This document shows positions 9,201 to 15,535 of a stretch of 16,422 nucleotides of DNA, one piece after another (the stretch's first letter is position 1; each line of letters starts with the position of its first letter). Under the pieces are notes generated by a model, which saw only the letters and a program-made list of their open reading frames with translations, did not search any database and was not told the DNA's origin. A program made the position numbers and the translations under genes. This DNA is from an uncultured Lachnospiraceae bacterium (GTDB taxonomy: Bacteria > Bacillota > Clostridia > Lachnospirales > Lachnospiraceae), in the NCBI GenBank assembly GCA_910578715.1, contig CAJTRL010000076.1, forward strand, positions 1-16,422, written 5' to 3'.

Positions 9201-11709
9201 GGAGAACAGCACCCTTGCGGACGAAGACCAGATATCGGAAATTGTCAGCAAAGCCAGGGCTGTACAGTATATTATCAACTATGCGGTAGGCCTCATCAGC
9301 GATTTCCGGGATATCCGGGTTCTGGAATTACAGCCGACCACGAATCCCCGTTCCGATTTGCAGACGGGCGGCGCGGAGAACGGTCATACGGTGCTTTATT
9401 GGAAAAAGGCAGATTTATCCGGGCCGGGGCAGCAGATTCTGCGAAGCTCCAAGGTGATTGAAGTGGATGTCGATACGCTTTCCGTGGCGGAATTTTCCGG
9501 AAGCCAGAGTGATATCAATGACCGGTATCAGATGATTTTTATCGGCCTCGACGGTCAGCGGCTTAATTATGAGCGGAAAGGCGGACTGCGTTATACCGTC
9601 TATAACGATGAGGAAATGAACGGCATTGTATACAGCGGTACCGGGGATATAGCGACCGAGGACGGGGAGCGCTACGAAGGAATCGATATTACGCCGCAGA
9701 AGAAAAACGCTCTGCTCGAATATATGCAGGCGGGTTATCCGATTGTCGTGGAGGATGATTTCTTTACCGGACAGTCGGCCAAAGATGCGGGCGTGGATGA
9801 AATCAATACCGATTATGTCGCTTACGATTCCCAGATGTTTGATTTTCTGCGGACGGCGGTCAATGAATATGAAGATTATCTGTATACCATTTCCGATGTG
9901 CACAGCAGCGCGGTTTTTGCGGCTCAGGTCAATATCCGCAGACCGCAGATAAGGTGTACGGATTCGGAGGAAGAAGGAGCGGAACAGACTGGTATTGTGC
10001 GGCAGATAAGGGCTGACGCGGAAGGAAAATATCAGGGGACTGTTTCCTTCAGGATAGAAGATGACCGGGGAGAGGAATATCCGGGCAGCGTGGATATCCG
10101 TCTCTACATTGACCAGAATCAGGACGGAAGGTTTGCACAGGACGAAGCGGTTTACAGCGGCTTTTCGGCGGAAGGCGGCCAGTTCATTATCGACTTTGAC
10201 ACGCCTCAGAAGGGGATTCTGCCCTGGAAACTGGAAGTGTCCGATTCAGGAAATACTTACAGGCGGGATGCGCTGACGGGATTTTTTGAAATTTATGAGC
10301 CGACGCCGACGAAGGTGCGTATTTTACAGATTGCGCCGGGAAATGTAGACACAATGGGACCGGCAGATATCAACGAAGCGGCCAAGTATAATCTTGCGCT
10401 GGCTTATAAGGCGGCAGACCAGACGATGATGGGGCATTTCCTGAAAAGTGCGGAAGGGCTGACCAATTCGGAATTTGAAATAAAGAGCATATCGGCGGCG
10501 GATTTGGAAAAACAGCTTGCGCAGAATGCGAAATATCTGGAAGGCTTTGACGTGCTCGTTATGGGCTTTGGCCCGGCGGAAAATATGGAAAACGTTGCCG
10601 GGGCGGTAAACAACTTCATTGCACAGGGAAGAGGCGTACTGATGTCTTCTTCCGCGGCGCTTGGAGATACCGGAAGAATCGGTGTTGAAAGCTGGCTGCT
10701 CGGTCAGAGAGACGTCAGAACCTATGAGAAACTCGGCCAGGAAAAAGGCGGGCTGGAACATTATCGTTATGCGCCGTTAAGGGACGATATGTTTGGCGAA
10801 AAAAGCAATCTGGAAGTAAGAAAAATTAATGACGGTTCGATTTCCCATTATCCGTTTGAAATCGGAGAGAGCGGTAGACTTGCGCAGGCCGTAAAAGGCG
10901 GGGATTATGTGCTGAACCTGTTAGATAATGGCAATGATGATTCCATAGCGGATGTTACGGCGTGGTACTGCCTTGAGGATTCCGACAAGACGGATACGGT
11001 GACGGCTTATGATGTTTCCAGGGCCGATGCGGCGAACAATTATTATCTGTACAGCAGAGGAAATGTTATCTATATCGGGGAAGACTATTATGCTTATGAA
11101 TATGAAGAAAAACCCGGTGTGGAGCCCTCTTCCGAAGCGGACGGCGTCATGGAGTGCAGACTTTTTGTGAATGCGCTGATGGCGGCCTATAACGTAGGAA
11201 TCAAGAATCCGAAAGTCTCGATTGTGGCGGGGCTTGCTTCGGATGCACCGGAAATCGAAAGCATCTGTATTCCTTTCGATGAACAGCTGGTGGGAGTGGC
11301 GGATGGAAACGCGGGGCTTCTCGATGAGACGACGGACGTATATTTCAAAATTACGGAACCGAATCTGGCTTTCGGCAAAGAAGTGCAGATTTCCTTCTAT
11401 TATGAGGACGAAGCCGGAGGCACGGGAATTGATATCGGCGGGGAAATTGTGCCCGCGAGTCCTTTCGCGTCACAGGTATGGACCGTGGAAGGCAACCGTC
11501 TTGTGGAAGTCGGAACGGAGTTTACCCTCGTTCCCGGCAAAGTTTATAAGATAAAGGCGCCCGTCATTCCGCTTCGGAATGAAAGCCGGATGAATGCGGA
11601 TATTTATATTGTAGTAGAATCGCGCTTCCATCATTTTGGCAAGGACGAACCGGTTACCGGAAGCGATTCCGTTGTTTTAAACAGGGCGCAGCTTTTCCTA
11701 CTGGAATAG
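6232..11709 (+). CDS. Exported 1825-aa surface protein, DUF5057-like, last gene of pilus operon
   Basis: Residues 1-57 form an export signal: a long basic N-region, a hydrophobic core at 27-49 and a VEA/Q cleavage site at 57/58. No LPxTG or C-terminal membrane anchor is seen, so the protein is secreted, or N-anchored if uncut. The segments PFVILDIVPG (about 76-85), YEGIDITPQKKNALLEYMQAGYPI (split here as YEGIDITPQ and YMQAGYPIVVEDD, about 1150-1180) and CRLFVNALMAAYN (about 1640) resemble proteins I recall as DUF5057; this is from memory. Two repeat linkers lie at residues 360-439 and 531-602. Two alpha/beta modules (about 1060-1190 and 1361-1500, the latter recalling a glutamine-amidotransferase/ThuA-like fold) flank a beta domain with a perfect EF-hand-type loop (1294-1305). 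The end (about 1650-1825) is strand-rich. The gene lies 28 nt after the giant prepilin with an AAAAGG site. It could be a partner displayed by the pilus, comparable in role, but not in sequence, to PilY1. Function is unknown. Confidence 0.85.
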   Translation: MKRKRVAKRYRYKYQNNRIKPRVGKKLVLAATASVLAVTVAGTSFWNFLQSATPVEAQESFGGIGKVVAAHSEGEPFVILDIVPGTAAYAYTFSSASPSHGQTISIPNVSLGTMGYLTDQPVLTRDGLVSVEEGLKTTFNSYQDGFLLYDERKELASLLLPPGMDSSLLRIDYREGYAGVTPDLSEENGWHQIYDSYFPGTGAAQFRQSGFVYATVQQYIEGSGADRTGYDYNLASGTFGINTMGDGAVYEWAGADGAYHAVFAYQPEAALQGYEVVDAIQVTGTEGEYPASTGVYLLEDGIFKYVGQFKDIPDYENPSDDEENSGENTQPDAPAENPAGPDNAEDTAPSPDEGNNPDVGDGGETPGGDTGDSGTGDGGETPGGDTGDSGTGDGGETPGGDTGDSGTVDGGETPGGDTGDSGIGDGGETSGGDTGEGNGDAGTPDAGSGSDTNALSEPASVQEDAVADNNTASDNTAEVAGLVWRKLVCIQDSSILMAQTELQTVGGSSSGAPAAAPDTTPTNPVNPDDVTPTEPGTTTGGTTPTEPGTTPGGTMTTEPGTTPDGTTPTEPGTTPDGTTPTEPGTTPDGTTPTEPGTNPDGTVTPGGTTAPGDPAQPETPPEAVAPTIPPTAGATETGYYVVRFRYVSGLEEARSLYQLESAVPKEEAAVDGVPPYGTYNLAEGSALINGISDGNGVSAENGILTGIVAENGESADGAAENIAPLMNVTVADASFVYAGAGQGEYKLQEVPETDGTGYRLMLYNAPTFFKCGGSTDWLERYVFHSLAGDDNESESFNIQVKALTADQVTPEDVMEADLVYLEAGLGELLGSGASIHYMAEYGGDMSEKVLFTIVQRAVIDLMPVIADYGIVTANYGYTGTGQAPDAGQNPGTGQNPGVEETPKMIYQRLVQILLKKNLSAYYQDMENADNMIMNIAASKYPDKEDNNYNYVNRNIYLLNGETLVAEDFYEPFDDGTVSAGFMEVFAALRAENSTLADEDQISEIVSKARAVQYIINYAVGLISDFRDIRVLELQPTTNPRSDLQTGGAENGHTVLYWKKADLSGPGQQILRSSKVIEVDVDTLSVAEFSGSQSDINDRYQMIFIGLDGQRLNYERKGGLRYTVYNDEEMNGIVYSGTGDIATEDGERYEGIDITPQKKNALLEYMQAGYPIVVEDDFFTGQSAKDAGVDEINTDYVAYDSQMFDFLRTAVNEYEDYLYTISDVHSSAVFAAQVNIRRPQIRCTDSEEEGAEQTGIVRQIRADAEGKYQGTVSFRIEDDRGEEYPGSVDIRLYIDQNQDGRFAQDEAVYSGFSAEGGQFIIDFDTPQKGILPWKLEVSDSGNTYRRDALTGFFEIYEPTPTKVRILQIAPGNVDTMGPADINEAAKYNLALAYKAADQTMMGHFLKSAEGLTNSEFEIKSISAADLEKQLAQNAKYLEGFDVLVMGFGPAENMENVAGAVNNFIAQGRGVLMSSSAALGDTGRIGVESWLLGQRDVRTYEKLGQEKGGLEHYRYAPLRDDMFGEKSNLEVRKINDGSISHYPFEIGESGRLAQAVKGGDYVLNLLDNGNDDSIADVTAWYCLEDSDKTDTVTAYDVSRADAANNYYLYSRGNVIYIGEDYYAYEYEEKPGVEPSSEADGVMECRLFVNALMAAYNVGIKNPKVSIVAGLASDAPEIESICIPFDEQLVGVADGNAGLLDETTDVYFKITEPNLAFGKEVQISFYYEDEAGGTGIDIGGEIVPASPFASQVWTVEGNRLVEVGTEFTLVPGKVYKIKAPVIPLRNESRMNADIYIVVESRFHHFGKDEPVTGSDSVVLNRAQLFLLE
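7309..7548 (+). repeat. Five tandem 48-bp repeats (16-aa acidic Gly-rich unit)
   Basis: Units start at 7309, 7357, 7405, 7453 and 7501. Each encodes GDGGETPGGDTGDSGT with few changes; the fifth is degenerate at its end. The near-identical DNA and a unit length divisible by three mean copy number can change without a frameshift. The protein segment would be a flexible acidic linker on the cell surface. Confidence 0.95.
7822..8037 (+). repeat. Six tandem 36-bp repeats (12-aa Pro/Thr-rich unit)
   Basis: Units start every 36 bp from 7822 and encode TPTEPGTTPDGT with small variations (TTGGT in the first, MTTE in the third, TNPDGT in the sixth). This is a stalk-like Pro/Thr linker, possibly a glycosylation target, and like the upstream array it can gain or lose units in frame. 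Confidence 0.95.
10111..10146 (+). other. EF-hand-type calcium-binding loop in the 1825-aa protein
   Basis: Residues 1294-1305 read DQNQDGRFAQDE. They have Asp, Asn and Asp at loop positions 1, 3 and 5, Gly at 6 and Glu at 12, which is the canonical 12-residue EF-hand pattern. It lies within a strand-rich domain, as in bacterial extracellular calcium loops. Binding is inferred from the motif only. Confidence 0.65.
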
Positions 11710-11748
11710 AAGCTGTTTCAGCCGGAATGAGAGAAAATTGACACATAG

Positions 11749-11792
11749 AATGACAGGGGCTGTTCGTCAGGAACGGTTCCCTGTCATTTTTT
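11749..11792 (+). terminator. Intrinsic terminator ending the pilus operon
   Basis: AATGACAGGG (11749-11758) pairs perfectly with CCCTGTCATT (11779-11788), followed by T residues through 11792. The loop contains a further stem, GTTC/GAAC. It lies 40 nt after the stop of the 1825-aa protein gene and separates the operon from the Rpn gene. Confidence 0.92.
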
Positions 11793-11839
11793 GTGACGGG
11801 AGCAGCCAGCACAGGCAGTCATGTGCAGACAAAAAAACA

Positions 11840-11868
11840 TTGCAATATATTCAGAGAAATGTTATGCT
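11840..11868 (+). promoter_or_regulatory. Candidate promoter of the Rpn gene
   Basis: TTGCAA at 11840-11845 is separated by 17 nt from TATGCT at 11863-11868. A TGT just before the -10 hexamer makes it an extended -10 element. It lies after the operon terminator and about 100 nt before the Rpn start, giving a leader of roughly 90 nt. Confidence 0.55.
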
Positions 11869-11890
11869 TCAATTATCTAAAATCTTATCT

Positions 11891-11944
11891 GCGGAGACTC
11901 CTCTCCGTCTGTAACATATCCATTGCGGAATTTCTGATTCCGTC
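11891..11944 (+). promoter_or_regulatory. Two matching tandem stem-loops in the Rpn leader
   Basis: The first hairpin pairs CGGAGA (11892-11897) with TCTCCG (11902-11907) around CTCC. The second pairs CGGAAT (11926-11931) with ATTCCG (11937-11942) around TTCTG. Both are perfect 6-bp stems extended by a G-T pair, and both have the outer frame GCGGA...TCCGTC, while the two inner base pairs differ in a compensatory way. Neither is followed by a T run. They could be a protein-binding RNA or DNA element controlling the gene. Confidence 0.55.
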
Positions 11945-11966
11945 ACATCATGAAAGGACAAATCTT

Positions 11967-13190
11967 ATGAACAAACAACACGATTCTGCCAATCTGTCAA
12001 TCGAACTCGCACACAAGTTATGGGATGAAATCTTTAAATCCATCGTCAGGCATATGCCGGAACAGCTTTTTCCCCTTTTCAAACTGGTATTTGAAAAAGA
12101 ATATCCAAAAGATGCGTCGGTAGAACTGCTGTCCACCGAGTACCCGGTTCCGGGAAAATCAGATTCAGGACAGCCCGCACAGATATCCTCAATTTTTGCG
12201 GATATTGTTTTGAGAATTGCCGGAGCCGACATTTATCATCTGGAATGCCAGATGGAAAAAGAAGACCGCATATCGGTTCGCATGTATGAATATGACGTTA
12301 ATATTTCTTTGCTGTATGGTCGGAAAGAGGATGAAAAAGCACAAGGGCTGCGTTTTCCAGCATCCATTATTTTATACCTGGGAACGAACGGCACAGTGCC
12401 GGATAAAGAGTGCTGCCGTATTGTAATGCCTGATAACAGTGAAATCACTTACACGGTTCCGGTCATAAAAGTACAGAACTATTCTCTACTGAAAATTAAA
12501 GAAAACCACCTGACAATTTTTCTTCCATACACATTTCTGCGTTTTCGTCCACGACTTAGGACAAAAAAGAAAAAAGTCACCCGGAAAGAATTGACGATGT
12601 TCGTAAAAGAAGTTATAATTATATTAAAATCCGAACTTTCGGAAGGGAATATTACACAATGGCAGTACAATGACTACATACACTATGTCTGGATGGCAAT
12701 GGAACAGGTATTTGTGCATTATCCAAAATTATACAGGGAGGTAATGAACATGACACTTACAGATTTTTATATGGAAATCGATGTGGACAGGCTCCTGAGC
12801 AAGCGCCTGCGGAAGCGGATAACGAATCAGATAAAGCCGGGCCTTATTAAAGAAATAAAGGCGGAGCTGATTGATGGCGTAAGAGAGGAAGTGGAGGTGG
12901 GAATGAGAGATGAAATAGCGGAGAAAGTCCGCAACGAAGTAACGGCGAAAGTGCGTGATGAAGTGAAGGAAGAGGTCCGCAATGAAGTGACAGCGAAAGT
13001 CCGTGACGAAGTGAAGGAAGAGGTCCGTGATGAAGTGAAGGAAGAGGTCCGCAACGAAGTAACAGCAAAAGTCCGCAACGAAGTAACCGATGAATGGTCC
13101 CGTAAGCTGGCCGATGCCCAGTCCGAAAACGAAAAACTCCGGGCTCTGCTGCGAATCCACGGAATAGAGGAAAGCAGCCTGACAACATGA
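11967..13190 (+). CDS. Rpn-family recombination-promoting nuclease (RpnL-like), PD-(D/E)XK
   Basis: The ATG at 11967 has a GAAAGGA site 8 nt upstream and gives 407 residues. The open frame extends back to 11793, but that part lies over the promoter and leader and reads as non-coding. The N-terminal domain has the Rpn/YhgA-like nuclease core: DIVLRI (Asp79) followed by YHLECQ (Glu93-x-Gln95), then a YEYD helix. This is the D...ExQ variant of the PD-(D/E)XK fold known in this family, formerly called transposase_31. Residues about 160-260 are helical. The C-terminal part (262-407) holds an octad repeat array (305-374) and a short Arg/Glu-rich end. Rpn proteins are DNA endonucleases; in E. coli they act as phage-defence toxins restrained by a separately translated C-terminal product. 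The gene stands alone between the pilus operon and topA and looks like an accessory insertion. Confidence 0.88.
   Translation: MNKQHDSANLSIELAHKLWDEIFKSIVRHMPEQLFPLFKLVFEKEYPKDASVELLSTEYPVPGKSDSGQPAQISSIFADIVLRIAGADIYHLECQMEKEDRISVRMYEYDVNISLLYGRKEDEKAQGLRFPASIILYLGTNGTVPDKECCRIVMPDNSEITYTVPVIKVQNYSLLKIKENHLTIFLPYTFLRFRPRLRTKKKKVTRKELTMFVKEVIIILKSELSEGNITQWQYNDYIHYVWMAMEQVFVHYPKLYREVMNMTLTDFYMEIDVDRLLSKRLRKRITNQIKPGLIKEIKAELIDGVREEVEVGMRDEIAEKVRNEVTAKVRDEVKEEVRNEVTAKVRDEVKEEVRDEVKEEVRNEVTAKVRNEVTDEWSRKLADAQSENEKLRALLRIHGIEESSLTT
12735..12742 (+). promoter_or_regulatory. Strong internal ribosome binding site for the Rpn C-terminal product
   Basis: AGGGAGGT matches the ideal AAGGAGGT at seven of eight positions, the eighth being a G-U wobble. 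It lies 7 nt before the in-frame ATG at 12750; another ATG at 12744 is too close to be used well. It is a better site than that of the full-length gene. Confidence 0.65.
12750..13190 (+). CDS. Predicted internal RpnS-like product (C-terminal domain of Rpn)
   Basis: Translation from the in-frame ATG at 12750 would give 146 residues beginning MTLTDFYMEI, identical to residues 262-407 of the full protein and without the nuclease core. The start lies 7 nt after an excellent Shine-Dalgarno sequence. In E. coli Rpn systems the C-terminal domain is translated separately (RpnS), blocks the toxic full-length RpnL, and dimerises through a helix with four-residue repeats whose number varies between strains. 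The product here has just such a helix, with hydrophobics every four residues. The internal site and repeats are seen directly; expression and antitoxin activity are inferred. Confidence 0.55.
   Translation: MTLTDFYMEIDVDRLLSKRLRKRITNQIKPGLIKEIKAELIDGVREEVEVGMRDEIAEKVRNEVTAKVRDEVKEEVRNEVTAKVRDEVKEEVRDEVKEEVRNEVTAKVRNEVTDEWSRKLADAQSENEKLRALLRIHGIEESSLTT
12879..13088 (+). repeat. 24-bp / octad repeat array in the Rpn C-terminus
   Basis: Nine consecutive eight-residue units (the last is incomplete) follow the patterns VRNEVTAK and VRDEVKEE, with Val at positions 1 and 5. Units start at 12879, 12903, 12927, 12951, 12975, 12999, 13023, 13047 and 13071. The 48-bp pair VRNEVTAK-VRDEVKEE occurs twice and the DNA is nearly identical, so recent expansion is likely. 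Regular spacing of four, not seven-residue heptads, suggests a long amphipathic helix. Confidence 0.9.
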
Positions 13191-13232
13191 CAAAGAAGGC
13201 GGCGCTGGCAGAATTTAGAAAGAAAATTTTTC

Positions 13233-13261
13233 TTGCAACCTTTTGCAACATGCTGTATAGT
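13233..13261 (+). promoter_or_regulatory. Candidate sigma-A promoter of topA
   Basis: TTGCAA (13233-13238), 17 nt, then TATAGT (13256-13261). It lies in the 119-nt gap between the Rpn gene and topA, about 50 nt before the topA start. A second TTGCAA occurs 10 nt downstream of the first but at the wrong distance from the -10. Confidence 0.65.
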
Positions 13262-13309
13262 AGTTCTCGTTAAGCAAGAGAAAAGTGCATTTAGGAATGG
13301 GGAATTGCT

Positions 13310-15388
13310 ATGGCAAAGTATCTGGTAATCGTGGAATCGCCCGCAAAGGTGAAGACAATTAAAAAATTTCTGGGGGCAAATTATGAAGTGGCCGCGAGCA
13401 ACGGGCATGTGCGCGACCTTCCAAGAAGTCAGATGGGTATCGACATCGAGCATGATTTTGAGCCGCGTTATATTACCATCAGAGGAAAGGGCGATATTCT
13501 GGCCAGTCTGCGCAAGGAAGTGAAAAAGGCGGACAAAATATATCTGGCAACAGACCCGGACCGCGAAGGAGAAGCGATTTCATGGCATTTGCTGAACGCC
13601 CTGAAGCTGGAGGGGAAAAAGGTATACCGCATTACCTTCAATGAAATTACGAAGAATGCAGTCAGGGAATCCCTGAAAAACGCAAGGGAAATCAATATGG
13701 ACCTGGTGGATGCGCAGCAGGCGAGACGCTGTCTCGACCGCATGGTAGGGTATAAGATATCGCCGCTTTTATGGGCGAAGGTTAAGAGAGGACTGAGCGC
13801 GGGGCGTGTCCAGTCGGTTGCTCTTCGAATTATTTGTGACAGGGAAGAGGAAATCAATGCTTTTATCCCGGAAGAATACTGGACACTGGATGCGGTTTTC
13901 CGGATTCCGGGCGAAAAGAAGCCGCTTGTAGCGAAATATTACGGAACGGCGGAGAAAAAACAAGAGATTTCTTCCAAAGAAGAACTGGAAGAAATCAAGA
14001 AGACGCTGGAGAATGCCGAATACCGGGTGACGGATGTGAAGCATGGCACGAGAGTGAAAAAATCACCGCTGCCTTTTACCACATCGACGTTACAGCAGGA
14101 AGCCAGCAAGATGCTGAATTTTTCCACACAGAAGACAATGCGGCTGGCACAGCAGTTATATGAGGGTATCGATATCAAGGGTAACGGCACGGTGGGTGTC
14201 ATAACGTATCTGCGTACGGACTCCACCAGAATTTCCGAGGAAGCGGAAAGCGCCGCAAAGGATTATATTGCCGGACAGTATGGAGCAGAATATGCCGCAG
14301 AGTCCGGAACGGAAAAGAAGAGCAGCCAGAAAATACAGGATGCGCATGAGGCGATTCGGCCGACGGACATCGGAAGAACTCCTTTACAGTTAAAAGATTC
14401 TTTATCCAGAGACCAGTTCCGTTTATACCAGCTGATATGGAAGCGTTTTGTGGCAAGCCGTATGACTCCGGCACAGTATGAAACGACGTCCGTTAAGATT
14501 GAGGCGGCGGGACAGCGTTTTACGGTGGCGGCTTCCAGGGTGAAATTTGACGGCTTTTTAAGCGTTTATACGGATGAGGAAGAAAAAGAGGAAGACAATA
14601 CGCTTGTCAAAGGAATCGACGAAAGCACACGGCTTACCTTTGATTCCTTTGAGGAAAAGCAGCATTTTACGCAGCCGGCGCCCCATTATACGGAGGCATC
14701 TTTGGTGCGTGCGCTGGAAGAGCTTGGCATCGGAAGGCCGAGCACCTATGCGCCGACGATTACAACGATTCTGGCGAGGCGTTATATTGTCAAAGAAAAC
14801 AAGAATCTGTATGTGACGGAGCTGGGCGAGGTCGTCAACAATATTATGAAAGATGCTTTCCCGTCCATTGTGGATGTAAATTTCACAGCGACGATGGAAG
14901 CGCTGTTAGACGGAGTCGAAGAGGGCAGTGTCAGATGGAAAACCGTCATCGCCAATTTCTATCCCGATTTGGAAGAGGCGGTTGTAAAAGCGGAAAAAGA
15001 GCTGGCGGAAGTGGAAATTGCCGACGAGCTGTCGGATGAGGTCTGTGAGAACTGCGGAAGACAGATGGTGATTAAATATGGACCTCACGGCAGATTCCTG
15101 GCATGTCCGGGATTCCCGGAATGCCGCAACACCAAGCCTTATTTTGAAAAGATAGGGGTTGCCTGCCCGAAGTGCGGTAAAGATATTGTCATGAAAAAGA
15201 CGAAAAAGGGCAGAAAATATTACGGGTGTATTGATAATCCGGAATGCGATTTTATGGTATGGCAGAAACCGGTGGACAAAAAATGTCCAAAATGTGGTTC
15301 TATCATGCTGGAAAAAGGAAATAAACTGTTATGTGCGGATGAGAACTGCGGTTATGTGGAGGCTGTTTCACAGCCGGCAGAAGCATAA
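13310..15388 (+). CDS. topA: DNA topoisomerase I (type IA)
   Basis: This enzyme relaxes negative supercoils by cutting and passing one DNA strand through a 5'-phosphotyrosine link. The 692-residue protein is complete and of normal length for Firmicutes. The TOPRIM domain begins at once: YLVIVESPAK contains Glu9, and TDPDREGE supplies Asp82, Asp84 and Glu86 for magnesium. The catalytic tyrosine is Tyr300 in VITYLRTDST. The core also shows GLSAGRVQSVALR and the conserved IGRPSTYAPTI motif. Three C-terminal zinc ribbons begin near Cys579, Cys619 and Cys659, each with paired CxxC or CxxxxC type cysteines. The start is supported by a GGGGA site 6 nt upstream and by the conserved N-terminus. codY follows after 147 nt with its own promoter, a neighbourhood common in Clostridia. 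Confidence 0.98.
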   Translation: MAKYLVIVESPAKVKTIKKFLGANYEVAASNGHVRDLPRSQMGIDIEHDFEPRYITIRGKGDILASLRKEVKKADKIYLATDPDREGEAISWHLLNALKLEGKKVYRITFNEITKNAVRESLKNAREINMDLVDAQQARRCLDRMVGYKISPLLWAKVKRGLSAGRVQSVALRIICDREEEINAFIPEEYWTLDAVFRIPGEKKPLVAKYYGTAEKKQEISSKEELEEIKKTLENAEYRVTDVKHGTRVKKSPLPFTTSTLQQEASKMLNFSTQKTMRLAQQLYEGIDIKGNGTVGVITYLRTDSTRISEEAESAAKDYIAGQYGAEYAAESGTEKKSSQKIQDAHEAIRPTDIGRTPLQLKDSLSRDQFRLYQLIWKRFVASRMTPAQYETTSVKIEAAGQRFTVAASRVKFDGFLSVYTDEEEKEEDNTLVKGIDESTRLTFDSFEEKQHFTQPAPHYTEASLVRALEELGIGRPSTYAPTITTILARRYIVKENKNLYVTELGEVVNNIMKDAFPSIVDVNFTATMEALLDGVEEGSVRWKTVIANFYPDLEEAVVKAEKELAEVEIADELSDEVCENCGRQMVIKYGPHGRFLACPGFPECRNTKPYFEKIGVACPKCGKDIVMKKTKKGRKYYGCIDNPECDFMVWQKPVDKKCPKCGSIMLEKGNKLLCADENCGYVEAVSQPAEA

Positions 15389-15404
15389 ATTCCGCAATTC
15401 CAGT

Positions 15405-15419
15405 AATTGTCTGAAAATT
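15405..15419 (+). promoter_or_regulatory. CodY-binding box upstream of codY
   Basis: The 15-mer AATTGTCTGAAAATT differs from the CodY consensus AATTTTCWGAAAATT at one position only. It ends 24 nt before the -35 hexamer of the codY promoter. Two weaker 10-of-15 matches follow at 15425-15439 and 15447-15461, the latter between the -35 and -10. This suggests feedback control of codY by its own product. Confidence 0.8.
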
Positions 15420-15443
15420 GTGCCAAAATTCAGTTAATATACG

Positions 15444-15472
15444 TTGAAAATACTGAAAAAATATGTTAGAAT
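15444..15472 (+). promoter_or_regulatory. Sigma-A-type promoter of codY
   Basis: TTGAAA (15444-15449), an ideal 17-nt spacer, then TAGAAT (15467-15472). The expected transcript begins near 15479, giving a leader of about 57 nt. Confidence 0.82.
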
Positions 15473-15535
15473 GTGCGTATGGCGTACAGTAAGTATCGGG
15501 ACGTGACTGATATCTGACTTTGAAAGGCGGGGGAC

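Noticed and set aside
11738..11766. Perfect -35 hexamer TTGACA at 11738-11743
   Set aside because: No -10-like sequence lies 16-18 nt downstream, and the following bases form the operon terminator.
11793..11966. N-terminal extension of the Rpn reading frame back to 11793
   Set aside because: It overlaps the candidate promoter and leader hairpins and lacks family resemblance; the ATG at 11967 has a good ribosome binding site.
12827..13453. Minus-strand open frames over the Rpn repeats and topA start
   Set aside because: Ser/Thr/Phe repeats are the mirror of the octad array, and the frame runs into topA.
15361..15375. Perfect hairpin GGCTGT-TTC-ACAGCC at the topA 3' end as a terminator
   Set aside because: It lies inside the last codons and is not followed by a T run.
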